Assembly (NCBI GenBank): GCA_014378065.1
Contig: JACMOK010000086.1
Coordinates: 1-52,818 of the forward strand
Reading direction: 5' to 3'
Source of the DNA: Flavobacterium sp.
GTDB taxonomy: Bacteria > Bacteroidota > Bacteroidia > Flavobacteriales > Flavobacteriaceae
DNA: 52,818 bases
The position numbers and the translations under genes were made by a program. Shown one piece after another: positions 44,747 to 52,818 of this stretch (position 1 is the first letter of the stretch; every line of letters starts with the position of its first letter). The notes beneath the pieces were generated by a model. It searched no databases, had not been told where the DNA came from, and saw nothing but the letters and a program-made list of their open reading frames with translations.

Positions 44747-45340
44747 CCCCAATGCTACAAGGTCATTAACTCTTGAAAACAATCGGTCAGCCGCCCTACA
44801 TGAAGACCATTTCCCAAACCGGGATGTACATGAACAGCTATTGGCATTGTTCGTTTTCCATTTAAGCAGGGTCTAGTTTTGACGTGAGAATTTACAAAAT
44901 TCCAAAGACATACTATTAACAGTAAGATAATCTTCAAACTTTAAAAAATAAGATGCTTACCTGCTCAGCGGATAAAAACAATTTTCTTCTTCTTTTAGTG
45001 AAAACGCTTCATCCAATCAGACTGATAGTCTGTCCGTTCTTCAACTGATTAAATAATGCGTTTTCATTGTAAATCGACATGAATTCAGCAGTCAAACTAA
45101 ATGCAATCGCCGCTAAATAAAAACATTTTGTCCTATCTGACCATTTGACATTTACATTTTTAACGACAATATAAAAAACTTATCAGTTCTAAAATGCTAA
45201 AATAATTTTTTCTAGACTTAACATAGATGTTGACCGTTTTTCAACTTCAAGACACAAGATTTCAGTATCTTGACCAATATCTAGTCCATGGTTTTTATTT
45301 TAAATAATTGCACCCAAGGGGTTAATCAAACAACAAGACA
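44747..45340. other. Gene-poor stretch with a possible minus-strand remnant
   Basis: No intact gene is seen. On the minus strand 45179 to 45009 stays open for 57 codons between stops and reads protein-like text (TKCFYLAAIAFSLTAEF, SIYNENALFNQLKNGQ), but it has no upstream start or ribosome-binding site. The composition is A/T-rich and fits decayed DNA. Confidence 0.3.
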
Positions 45341-45539
45341 GTGAAAAAAGTTATTATTTATTTTACTGTTAACAGTTGTAGCAACCATAGAATTAATTGC
45401 GCAGATAACGCTTATTGCTGATTCTCGCTTTGAACATGCTCTGATTGGTCTTGGGATAGATTTAGACCCGACAATAAACATTTTGCCGCCACGAAAGCCT
45501 ATGCGCAAAACGACAGGCTCGAATACGATCCAGCACTAA
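45341..45539 (+). pseudogene. N-terminal remnant of a secreted leucine-rich-type surface protein
   Basis: After GTGAAAAAA a one-base shift leads into KLLFILLLTVVATIELIAQ, a signal peptide, followed by ITLIADSRFEHALIGLGID. The latter is the typical beginning of Bacteroidota secreted repeat proteins (usually ITxIPDxxFExALIxLGID). The frame then runs out at 45537-45539 with no repeats. The frameshift in the start region and the missing body show a dead 5' fragment. Confidence 0.65.
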
Positions 45540-45624
45540 AGTGGTGCTAAAAAAGACTCGTCCATTTTCCTAAAAAAATAAAAATATTCCTTTCTCGGCC
45601 AATTTTCAATGTCTAAATAAGTCT

Positions 45625-46314
45625 TCAACGTGGAAAGAAAGCCAGTACATCGGCAATTTTTTCCATCGATTTTATCCGGTTGTGCTCTACTGTATGCTCA
45701 ATTTTTTCGTGCGCCCAAGTGGTATGAAACGGAATGTAAATTGCGTGACCTCCAATTCCCAATACCGGTAAAACATCAGATTTTAAAGAATTTCCAATCA
45801 TTAAGAATTCTTCAGGCTTGATGTCTAAACGCTTGACCAAATCGCTGTAGTCGGTTTCTTGTTTGTCCGACATTACTTCAATATGGTGAAAGAAAGTCCC
45901 CAATCCTGAGTTGTGTAGTTTTCTGCGTTGGTCGAGCAAATCTCCTTTGGTCGCCACGACGAGTTTGTAACTTCCCTTCAAGGCTTCCAGCGTTTCTTCG
46001 ACACCCTCAAGCAATTCAATGGGTTTTTCCAGCAACTCCTTACCATACATAATAATTTTAGCAATAACTTCGTTGCTAATAGTATGGTTGGATATTTTTA
46101 AAGCTGCTTCAATCATCGAAAGAATATATCCTTTAATGCCATAACCGTACAATCGCAAATTGTCAATCTCCGTCTTAAACAGTTCCTGCGACAAGGTATG
46201 TCTGGACAAGTAAGGCGACAACAGTTCACAGAATTTTTGTTCGGTTTCTTGAAAATATGGCTCGTTGACCCATAGCGTGTCATCGGCATCGAAGGCGATT
46301 ACTTTAATATCCAT
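45625..46314 (-). CDS. HAD-superfamily hydrolase (phosphatase)
   Basis: A 229-residue HAD hydrolase. Motif I is DADDTLWVNE, with the nucleophile and acid-base Asp pair. Motif II Thr/Ser is in VVATKGD, and motifs III/IV include a lysine and MIGNSLKSDVLPVLGIGG. The alpha-helical cap lies between motifs I and II. Such enzymes dephosphorylate small metabolites, and the substrate is unknown. It starts 3 bp after the lipoprotein stop, at the end of the metG operon. Confidence 0.9.
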   Translation of the reverse strand: MDIKVIAFDADDTLWVNEPYFQETEQKFCELLSPYLSRHTLSQELFKTEIDNLRLYGYGIKGYILSMIEAALKISNHTISNEVIAKIIMYGKELLEKPIELLEGVEETLEALKGSYKLVVATKGDLLDQRRKLHNSGLGTFFHHIEVMSDKQETDYSDLVKRLDIKPEEFLMIGNSLKSDVLPVLGIGGHAIYIPFHTTWAHEKIEHTVEHNRIKSMEKIADVLAFFPR

Positions 46315-46317
46315 GTC

Positions 46318-46908
46318 TTAATAGGTGTAGTTTAGTGGCGTCAAATTTCCTGTAAAATTTCCGCTGACGTTATTTCCACCATTTGAAAAGGCAAAGGAAA
46401 TTGTATAGCCACTGTTGTTTTGTGTAATTGTAATCTGCCCCTCCTCCATATCATCAGAATCCAAAGAATCACCCGAAACATATTCTCCGTTTTGTATCGC
46501 GATGTTGGTGTCAATGGACGTGTGGTCGATGAGCGGATTGTTGAAATCAAATCCAGAATTCGGAACATATAAATTATAGGTTGTATTTTGCACCGTACTC
46601 AAATGGTCTGCCGCGCTGTATAAATTAAAATCTATCGATTGGTGAATATTACTGTCATATACAATTTCATTGTTAATCATATTTAGAGTCCCATCTGTTA
46701 AAACCAGATAGAACCGCCTTTTATCATAATCTGGATTGTTGCCGGAATACGGCATGACAACAAAAGCGTGGCGAAGCGGCGTAGTAAGACCATTCACGGT
46801 TATGACCCCCGCAGCTACCGGAACCGGAGTTGTTGCAGCCGTCTCGTTGTTTGAACAAGAGGTTAAAACTAAAAAAAGAATTGCAAACAAAATTTTTACT
46901 TTTTTCAT
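46318..46908 (-). CDS. Lipoprotein of unknown function
   Basis: A 196-residue exported lipoprotein with lipobox LVLTSC and acidic/Thr-rich linker (SNNETAATTPVPVAAG). The mature part is rich in Asn, Tyr and Thr and probably forms beta sheets; it ends GGNNVSGNFTGNLTPLNYTY. This is a common type in Flavobacteria without assigned role. It lies 11 bp after the metG stop and 3 bp before the HAD gene. Confidence 0.75.
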   Translation of the reverse strand: MKKVKILFAILFLVLTSCSNNETAATTPVPVAAGVITVNGLTTPLRHAFVVMPYSGNNPDYDKRRFYLVLTDGTLNMINNEIVYDSNIHQSIDFNLYSAADHLSTVQNTTYNLYVPNSGFDFNNPLIDHTSIDTNIAIQNGEYVSGDSLDSDDMEEGQITITQNNSGYTISFAFSNGGNNVSGNFTGNLTPLNYTY

Positions 46909-46919
46909 CTTTTTATTTT

Positions 46920-48977
46920 CTAATTAATGGTTTCTCCATTCGGCGTTTCTTGATCGGGATTGACGAAAACCAATTTGCCGTCGGCATTAGTAGCCATCAA
47001 AATCATGCCTTGACTCTCTACACCTCGCAGCATTCTTGGCGCCAAATTTACCAAAACAGTAACCTGCTTGCCAACGATTTCTTCTGGAGAAAAACTCTCG
47101 GCAATGCCAGAAACGATGGTTCGAGTATCGATTCCCGTATCCACTTTCAGTATTAAAAGTTTATTGGCTTTGGGCATTTTTTCGGCTTCCAGTATTGTTC
47201 CGACACGCAAATCCATTTTGGAAAAATCATCGAATTGTACTGCCTCTTTCTGTGGTTCCATTTTTTTATTTTCGGCCTTGTTGGCCGTTTTCGTGGCTTC
47301 TAGTTTGTCTATCTGTTTTTGAATTTCTTCATCTTCTATTTGGGCAAATAAAATTTGCGCCTCACCAATCAAATGACCAGCAGCAAGCAGATCTGAACTT
47401 TCGGTCACCTCTTTCCAAGTCAAATTAGCTTCGAGATTTAAAATGGTTTGCAGTTTTGCCGCGGTAAAAGGCAAGAACGGCTCACACAAAACCCTTAACG
47501 CCGTTGCAATTTGCAAGGCCACATACATTTGGGTCTTTACCCTTTCCGGATTTTCTTTAATGACCTTCCAAGGCTCTTCATCGGCGAGGTATTTATTTCC
47601 CAAACGCGCCACATGCATCAATTCACCGAGCGCTTCTCGAAAACGATATCGTTCAATAGAACTTGAAATTACTGCTGGATAGGCTTTCAATTCGGTCAAT
47701 GTAGTGTTGTCTACTTCAGAAAATTCATTCGGTTCCGGAACCATTCCGTTATAGTATTTATGGGTTAGCACCACCACACGATTGATGAAATTTCCAAAAA
47801 TTGCCGCCAATTCGTTGTTGTTTCTGGCCTGAAAGTCTTTCCAAGTAAAATCATTGTCTTTGGATTCAGGCGCATTGGCGGTTAAGGCATAACGCAACAC
47901 ATCCTGTTTGTCAGGAAAATCTTGTAGGTATTCATGCAACCATACCGCCCAGTTTTTTGAGGTCGACAATTTATTGCCTTCCAAATTCAAAAACTCATTC
48001 GCCGGCACATTGTCGGGCAAAATATAACTGCCTTCGGCTTTGAGCATCACCGGAAAAATAATACAGTGAAAAACAATATTGTCTTTTCCGATGAAATGCA
48101 CAAGTTTTGTATCGTCACTTTTCCAGTACAATTCCCAGTCTTTTCCTTCGCGTAAAGCCCATTCTTTTGTAGCAGAAATGTAGCCAATCGGAGCGTCAAA
48201 CCACACATATAATTTTTTTCCTTCGGCGCCGGCAACCGGAACATCAATACCCCAGTCCAGATCCCGGGTGACGGCACGAGGTTCTAATCCGCCGTCAATC
48301 CATGATTTTACCTGCCCGTACACATTGGGTTTCCAATCAGTTTTATGTCCGTCGAGAATCCACTTTGTCAAAAAATCGGTATAGCGGTCTAACGGTAAAA
48401 ACCAGTGTTTTGTGCTTTTCAAAATCGGCACATCGCCGGTAATCGTTGACTTGGGATTGATTAAATCGGTTGCGTTTAAGGTCGACCCGCAACGTTCACA
48501 TTGGTCGCCATACGCTTCATCGTTGCCGCATTTCGGACAGGTTCCCGTTACAAACCGATCAGCCAAAAACTGATCGGCTTTGGCATCATACAACTGCTCG
48601 GTTACTTCTTCTGTAAATTTGCCGTCGTCGTAAAGTTTCTTAAAAAATTCTGAAGCGGTATCGTGGTGAATTTTAGAGGAGGTTCTGGAATAATTGTCAA
48701 ACGAAATTCCGAAATCTACAAACGATTTTCGGATAATGCCATCATATTTGTCAATCACTTCCTGCGGCGTAATGCCTTCCTTTTTGGCTTTCATCGAAAT
48801 CGCTACGCCATGTTCATCGCTGCCACAAATAAAGGCTACGTCCTTCGCTTGCAATCGCAAATACCTGGCATAAATATCCGAAGGCACGTAAACGCCTGCC
48901 AAATGCCCAATATGAATCGGACCGTTGGTGTAAGGCAAGGCGGCAGTAACGGTATATCTTTTTGGATTTTGTCCCAT
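46920..48977 (-). CDS. metG: Methionyl-tRNA synthetase
   Basis: A 685-residue class I synthetase that charges tRNA(Met). The HIGH motif is in [16 protein letters not shown] and the KMSKS-type motif is [15 protein letters not shown]. The four-Cys zinc knuckle is CPKCG and CERCG. The C-terminal EMAP/Trbp111-like tRNA-binding and dimerisation domain begins at [19 protein letters not shown], joined by a Lys-rich linker. Full length, with all catalytic parts. Confidence 0.98.
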   Translation of the reverse strand: MGQNPKRYTVTAALPYTNGPIHIGHLAGVYVPSDIYARYLRLQAKDVAFICGSDEHGVAISMKAKKEGITPQEVIDKYDGIIRKSFVDFGISFDNYSRTSSKIHHDTASEFFKKLYDDGKFTEEVTEQLYDAKADQFLADRFVTGTCPKCGNDEAYGDQCERCGSTLNATDLINPKSTITGDVPILKSTKHWFLPLDRYTDFLTKWILDGHKTDWKPNVYGQVKSWIDGGLEPRAVTRDLDWGIDVPVAGAEGKKLYVWFDAPIGYISATKEWALREGKDWELYWKSDDTKLVHFIGKDNIVFHCIIFPVMLKAEGSYILPDNVPANEFLNLEGNKLSTSKNWAVWLHEYLQDFPDKQDVLRYALTANAPESKDNDFTWKDFQARNNNELAAIFGNFINRVVVLTHKYYNGMVPEPNEFSEVDNTTLTELKAYPAVISSSIERYRFREALGELMHVARLGNKYLADEEPWKVIKENPERVKTQMYVALQIATALRVLCEPFLPFTAAKLQTILNLEANLTWKEVTESSDLLAAGHLIGEAQILFAQIEDEEIQKQIDKLEATKTANKAENKKMEPQKEAVQFDDFSKMDLRVGTILEAEKMPKANKLLILKVDTGIDTRTIVSGIAESFSPEEIVGKQVTVLVNLAPRMLRGVESQGMILMATNADGKLVFVNPDQETPNGETIN

Positions 48978-48996
48978 AAATCAAATAAATTGATTG

Positions 48997-49004
48997 CAAA
49001 AATA
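48997..49004 (-). promoter_or_regulatory. Candidate -7 box of the metG operon
   Basis: On the minus strand TATTTTTG matches TAnnTTTG, 19 bp before the metG ATG. No -33 TTTG is visible; repeat copy 7 begins 34 bp further upstream. Confidence 0.4.
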
Positions 49005-49037
49005 AGCAATACATTCGGGACTTTTATGTATTTTGTT

Positions 49038-49140
49038 GGAAGCACTTTCCCGCTATTCGTTGCAATCTTTTTGTTGTGCACAGCAACGGCGTCTAAAACT
49101 TACTCAAAAACAAAAAGGATTTCCGCTGCTATCAGGGCTA
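49038..49140 (+). repeat. Dispersed intergenic palindromic repeat, copy 7 (forward, longest)
   Basis: Starts GGAAGCACTTTCCCGCTATT and ends CGCTGCTATCAGGGCTA. The centre is expanded to about 50 bp: TTTTTGTT pairs with AACAAAAA, and GTTG/CAAC lies within. It sits between the divergent metG and S66 peptidase genes. Confidence 0.85.
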
Positions 49141-49219
49141 GGTCTTTCTGTACCGATCAAGCTTGTTCTTACTGAGTCAAAAACTTTATATCTGCGCGTC
49201 TTGGTGACCAACAAAATTT

Positions 49220-49227
49220 TATATTTG
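49220..49227 (+). promoter_or_regulatory. Candidate -7 box of the S66 peptidase gene
   Basis: TATATTTG matches TAnnTTTG 18 bp before the ATG at 49246. It supports that ATG as the true start over the frame that is open back to 49033 through the repeat. Confidence 0.55.
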
Positions 49228-49245
49228 TCACACGATTCAACACTT

Positions 49246-50217
49246 ATGAAAAATCCCGTCACTATTTTCCTCACCTTTCTTGCCGGACTTTTTATCCAAA
49301 CTACACTAGCACAAAGAAAAATGATCACACCAGAATTTTTACAAAAAGGCGACACTATCGGCATTACTGCCACAGCACGCAAAATAGATTTGTCGACTCT
49401 GCAACCTGCAATCAGTTTGTTGGAAAGCTGGGGATTGCATGTGATTATCGGCAAAACCATCGGAAAAGAAGACCACCAATTGGCAGGACCCGATTGGCAA
49501 AGGGCAACGGATTTTCAGGAAATGCTCGACAATCCCAAAATTAAAGCCATATGGGCTGCAAAAGGCGGATACGGCACGGTGCGAATCATCGATCGAATAG
49601 ATTTTACTCGTTTCAAAAAAAAACCCAAATGGATTGTTGGTTTCAGCGATGTGACCGTATTGCACAGCCACATTAACAATATGGGTATTGAAACCTTACA
49701 TGCGATCATGGCGATCAGTGCTAAAACGGCTAGTCCGGAGGCAATTGAAAGTTTGCGAAAATCGTTGTTCGGAGAAAAATTAGAATACCATATCTCCCAC
49801 CATGAATACAATCGAAATGGCAAAGCTACAGGTGAGATTGTAGGCGGAAATTTGTCGGTTTTGTATAGCATTTTAGGTTCAAAATCTGAAGTCGATTATA
49901 AGGGGAAAGTCCTCTTCATTGAAGACTTGGATGAATATTTATACCATATTGACCGCATGATGATGAACCTCAAACGCAATGGTTATTTTGACGGACTTAA
50001 AGCGCTAATCGTAGGAGGCATGACCCAAATGAACGACAACGAGATTCCTTGGGGGAAAGATGCGATGCAAATTGTACAGGATGTGCTTAAGGATTATGAT
50101 TTTCCAATTCTTTATAATTTTCCTGCGGGACACATTAAAGACAACCGAGCATTAATTTTGGGCAAAACAGTTTCTATTGTGGTCGATGACAGGGAGTCGG
50201 TCGTAAAATTTGACTAA
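49246..50217 (+). CDS. S66-family LD-carboxypeptidase (muramoyltetrapeptide carboxypeptidase-like)
   Basis: A 323-residue exported enzyme with signal peptide KNPVTIFLTFLAGLFIQTTLA. LD-carboxypeptidases remove the terminal D-Ala from murein tetrapeptides in peptidoglycan recycling. The substrate loop AAKGGYGTVRI, nucleophile Ser in VGFSDVTVLHSH, catalytic Glu in FIEDLDEYLYHIDRM and His in PAGHIKDNRAL are all present. The classical LdcA is cytoplasmic; this one has a signal, so it would act in the periplasm. Confidence 0.92.
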   Translation: MKNPVTIFLTFLAGLFIQTTLAQRKMITPEFLQKGDTIGITATARKIDLSTLQPAISLLESWGLHVIIGKTIGKEDHQLAGPDWQRATDFQEMLDNPKIKAIWAAKGGYGTVRIIDRIDFTRFKKKPKWIVGFSDVTVLHSHINNMGIETLHAIMAISAKTASPEAIESLRKSLFGEKLEYHISHHEYNRNGKATGEIVGGNLSVLYSILGSKSEVDYKGKVLFIEDLDEYLYHIDRMMMNLKRNGYFDGLKALIVGGMTQMNDNEIPWGKDAMQIVQDVLKDYDFPILYNFPAGHIKDNRALILGKTVSIVVDDRESVVKFD

Positions 50218-50258
50218 AGGTTAAGATTGCAGACAGGGTAAATTTTAAATACTACATC

Positions 50259-50618
50259 ATGGCAGATCATAATGATTTAGGCAAAATGGGAGAGGAGTTG
50301 GCCGTTGCATTTTTAAAAAAGGAAGGTTACGCAATTCTGGAAACCAACTGGACTTTTCAAAAGGCAGAAATTGATATTATTGCTCAAAAGGGTAATGTTT
50401 TAGCGGTGGTGGAAGTAAAAACCCGCACCAATATTGATTTTGGTTTACCTCAGGATTTTGTAAAACCTAAAAAAATCCAGCTTTTAGTCAAAGCCGTAAA
50501 TGAGTACGTGCTTTCTAAAAATCTGGAGTTCGAAGTTAGATTTGACATTATTGCGATTCATAAGGAAAACGGTGCATTTAAAATACAACATTTCGAAGAT
50601 GCATTTTATCATTTTTGA
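50259..50618 (+). CDS. YraN/UPF0102-family nuclease-like protein
   Basis: A 119-residue protein with a restriction-endonuclease-like fold. The N-terminal LGKMGEELAVAFLKKEGY is followed by the catalytic-type pattern E-x-D and E-x-K in KAEIDIIAQKGNVLAVVEVK. The family resembles archaeal Holliday-junction resolvases, but its function is not established. Length is standard. It lies 41 bp after the S66 gene. Confidence 0.92.
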   Translation: MADHNDLGKMGEELAVAFLKKEGYAILETNWTFQKAEIDIIAQKGNVLAVVEVKTRTNIDFGLPQDFVKPKKIQLLVKAVNEYVLSKNLEFEVRFDIIAIHKENGAFKIQHFEDAFYHF

Positions 50619-50662
50619 ACCACAGTTTAACAGTTATTCCTCTACTACAATTAATTATTGAT

Positions 50663-50670
50663 TATATTTG
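50663..50670 (+). promoter_or_regulatory. Candidate -7 box of the secreted metalloprotease
   Basis: TATATTTG matches TAnnTTTG 27 bp before the ATG at 50698. The -33 region is not convincing. Confidence 0.5.
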
Positions 50671-50697
50671 AAAAAAATTAGCTATAACAAAAGTAAA

Positions 50698-52818
50698 ATG
50701 AAGAAAATTATTACAATCTTTACGTTATTGGCATGTATTGGAGCTTTTTCTCAAAAGGAAGTAGCCAAAAAAGTCAATCAATTGCTGTCGGAACAAGTTG
50801 TTTTTAAACCCTATATAGTATTGGCGGCTGTCCCTACAAATCCCAATATTGAGATTGGTAAAGTGGTGGAGAAAGCTTCTTTTGCGACCCTTCAAACGGC
50901 ATCGGTGACAACTTTGGTTTCAAATAAAGACCAATATATAGAGATAATGGTACCTTATCAAGGAACCAATATTGCAGTGCAGTTGTACCAAGTTAATTTA
51001 TTTGCCGAAGGCTTTCATGTTGACACTGATAAGGCGAGCGCCATTCCGTATCAAAAAGGAGTTTATTATCGCGGTATTGTAAAAGGAGACTCCAATTCGG
51101 TAGCAGCATTCAGTTTTTTCAATAACGAACTCAATGGAATGATTTCTAGTGATTTATTCAATAATTTAGTAGTGGGAAAACTAAACACACCCAACAATAC
51201 GTCGGATTATATTATTTATTCAGATGCCGATATGAAAGTTCAGAATAATTTTGAATGCCACGTTAAGGATGTAGTCGCCTTGCCATCCAATTCCAACAAA
51301 AGCAGTAATACCGGGCCTGAAAGTATAAGATGTGTAACAATGTATTTTGAAATTGATTACAACTTATACCAGTCCAACGGAAGCAATACCACTACCACCA
51401 CCAATTGGATGACTTCAGTATTTAACAATGTTCAGACTTTGTACACCAACGATGGGATCACGGTTTCTTTAAAATCAACATTTATCTGGACAGCCGATGA
51501 TCCTTACACCGGTTCTGATTCTTCTGATTATCTATTCCAGTTTAATGAACTTCGACCTGTTTTTGATGGGGATGTGGGGCAATTAATAGGTATTGACCCG
51601 GGTGGTTTGGGTGGTGTAGCAGTCACCATTGACGGATTGTGTTCTCAAGATAATTTTAGTTATTCGGACGTTAATTTCGCTTACAACAACGTGCCTACTT
51701 ACTCCTGGACGATCATGGTCATTACTCATGAAATGGGTCATTTATTAGGTTCACCTCATACCCACGCTTGCGTTTGGAACGGCGATGGCACACCCATTGA
51801 CAATTGCGGGCCAAGCTCTATCGGCCCCACGGGAGAAGGTTACTCTTGTATTTCCGATCCTCCGATTATTCCCTCTTCTTCCGTTAAAGGAACGATTATG
51901 AGTTATTGCCATCTTATTTCTGGCGTTGGCATCAATTTAGCCAACGGGTTTGGGCCCCAACCCACAGCCACAATTCTTGATGCAGTGAATACAGGGAATT
52001 GTCTAAGCACGGATTGTATAAACACCTGTATCAATACTGTCGCCAATATTACAGTAAATAATGTTTCCAACACTTCAGCTACGATAAGCTGGACAGAATT
52101 AGGAAACGCTACGACATGGCAGGTTGCGGTTACCTCTTTTACGGGTAGCGCGCCGGTTTGGATGAATGTTACAACAAACAGTTATACGGTTTCAAACTTG
52201 TTACCTAATACTTATTACCGATTTAGAGTTCGCCCCATTTGCGGATTTAGCTTGGTGGCGCCCAATGAACAGTATGTTTTTGTGACCAACACCGATTATT
52301 GCAATGGCGTTCAAATATCGGATACCGGTGGTGCCGGAAATGATTATACTGATTCTGAAACTTATGTAAGAACTATTATTCCAAATTTACCAGATAAGAA
52401 AATAGCGCTAACATTTAGCAGTTTCGATTTGGAATTGGATTACGACTATATTTATGTTTATGATGGAAATTCGACTTCGGCTACAGATCTAAGTGGTGGC
52501 GGTTTTACCGGAACTTCCATTCCGGGTCCTTTTGTCTCTACAGCTGCAGATGGCTCGTTGACTGTGAAATTTTATTCTGACGGTGGTGTGGTAGCACCCG
52601 GATATGTAGCGAATATCGCATGCGAATCGACGTTAGGAACGAGCGAATTTATGCCGAACATCGATTTTACCTATTACCCGAATCCAACTAATGGCTTGGT
52701 TTCGATACTATCCAAAACCCAAATTAACGAAATTTCAGTCTATAATCCTGAAGGAAGGTTGTTGTATCAAAAGCAAATCAACGGCATGAATGCCAAAGTA
52801 GACCTTTCGGCGTTTGCG
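50698..52818 (+). CDS. Secreted zinc metalloprotease with FnIII, CUB-like and T9SS domains (3' end outside window)
   Basis: At least 707 residues, open to the window edge. A signal peptide (KKIITIFTLLACIGAFS) is followed by a propeptide-like region of about 200 residues. A reprolysin-like metzincin domain follows, with the zinc motif HEMGHLLGSPH at about 344-354 and the downstream Met in GTIMSYCHL (the Met-turn). Next are a fibronectin-III domain (NITVNNVSNTSATISWTE) and a CUB-like domain with repeated Tyr/Asp (LELDYDYIYVYDGNSTS). From about 658 there is a type A T9SS sorting domain (YYPNPTNGLVSI, then EISVYNPEGRLLYQK). It should be exported by T9SS and kept on or released from the cell surface. 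Confidence 0.93.
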   Translation, partial: MKKIITIFTLLACIGAFSQKEVAKKVNQLLSEQVVFKPYIVLAAVPTNPNIEIGKVVEKASFATLQTASVTTLVSNKDQYIEIMVPYQGTNIAVQLYQVNLFAEGFHVDTDKASAIPYQKGVYYRGIVKGDSNSVAAFSFFNNELNGMISSDLFNNLVVGKLNTPNNTSDYIIYSDADMKVQNNFECHVKDVVALPSNSNKSSNTGPESIRCVTMYFEIDYNLYQSNGSNTTTTTNWMTSVFNNVQTLYTNDGITVSLKSTFIWTADDPYTGSDSSDYLFQFNELRPVFDGDVGQLIGIDPGGLGGVAVTIDGLCSQDNFSYSDVNFAYNNVPTYSWTIMVITHEMGHLLGSPHTHACVWNGDGTPIDNCGPSSIGPTGEGYSCISDPPIIPSSSVKGTIMSYCHLISGVGINLANGFGPQPTATILDAVNTGNCLSTDCINTCINTVANITVNNVSNTSATISWTELGNATTWQVAVTSFTGSAPVWMNVTTNSYTVSNLLPNTYYRFRVRPICGFSLVAPNEQYVFVTNTDYCNGVQISDTGGAGNDYTDSETYVRTIIPNLPDKKIALTFSSFDLELDYDYIYVYDGNSTSATDLSGGGFTGTSIPGPFVSTAADGSLTVKFYSDGGVVAPGYVANIACESTLGTSEFMPNIDFTYYPNPTNGLVSILSKTQINEISVYNPEGRLLYQKQINGMNAKVDLSAFA

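Noticed and set aside
44755..44937. Minus-strand 60-codon ORF
   Set aside because: No ribosome-binding site, no motif and composition typical of non-coding A/T-rich DNA.
12216..49140. The seven repeats as a CRISPR array or classic IS ends
   Set aside because: They are single, widely separated and vary in the centre, without spacers between clustered copies, a transposase frame or clear target-site duplications.
49033..49245. Extended N-terminus of the S66 peptidase
   Set aside because: It translates repeat copy 7, and a promoter box at 49220 followed by ATG 49246 and a signal peptide gives a better start.

Overview
The window looks like a chromosomal segment of a Flavobacterium-like member of the Bacteroidota. 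The evidence is low-GC, A/T-rich intergenic DNA, several TAnnTTTG -7 promoter boxes, the gliding-motility lipoprotein gene gldH beside a PSP1-domain gene, a secreted protease with a type IX secretion (T9SS) tail, a lycopene cyclase, and typical Flavobacteriia family pairings. No rRNA, tRNA, CRISPR array or intact transposon was seen. About 50 protein genes are present, almost all housekeeping or metabolic.

Region by region: (1) 0.1-12.2 kb is a heme-biosynthesis supercluster. On the minus strand are hemH, hemJ, an NtrY-like histidine kinase, an enoyl-CoA hydratase and an AraC-type regulator. Diverging on the plus strand is hemA-hemC-hemD-hemE-GNAT-hemF-hemB followed by a cytochrome c lipoprotein. 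(2) 12.2-16.4 kb carries ogt, a serine hydrolase, a PolB-like 3'-5' exonuclease and a nucleoside-recognition membrane protein, then a clearly decayed DUF1569-type pseudogene. (3) 16.9-25.9 kb (minus strand) has the two CoA-transferase subunits, PSP1-gldH-pbp1A, a TrhO tRNA hydroxylase with an extra C-terminal domain, a bacilliredoxin and lycopene cyclase. (4) 25.9-35.2 kb is a metal block: a porin, a Rieske lipoprotein and a di-heme cytochrome on one side, and an NRAMP-universal stress protein fusion plus MntR/DtxR regulator on the other. These are separated by a shared intergenic region with a TTTAGA-N4-TCTAAA operator. FeoA, FeoB and a Cys-rich partner follow, then a Sco1-like copper chaperone. 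(5) 35.3-43.0 kb holds peptidases (M13, S9, M28), a Rossmann-fold protein and a small Cys-rich protein. (6) 43.3-45.6 kb has ssb and a small surface protein set among decayed coding remnants. (7) 45.6-52.8 kb has HAD phosphatase, lipoprotein, metG, an S66 LD-carboxypeptidase, yraN and the start of a large T9SS metalloprotease cut by the window edge.

Two patterns cut across these genes. First, a dispersed intergenic repeat of about 75-100 bp occurs seven times, in both orientations. Its flanks are conserved and its central stem changes sequence but keeps pairing. Second, the di-heme cytochrome/Rieske/porin operon has a near-consensus promoter whose -7 box lies inside the putative MntR operator shared with the NRAMP gene. 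This suggests a metal-responsive cell-envelope redox module, which I regard as the best candidate for an undescribed system here. All functional statements come from reading motifs; no database search was run.
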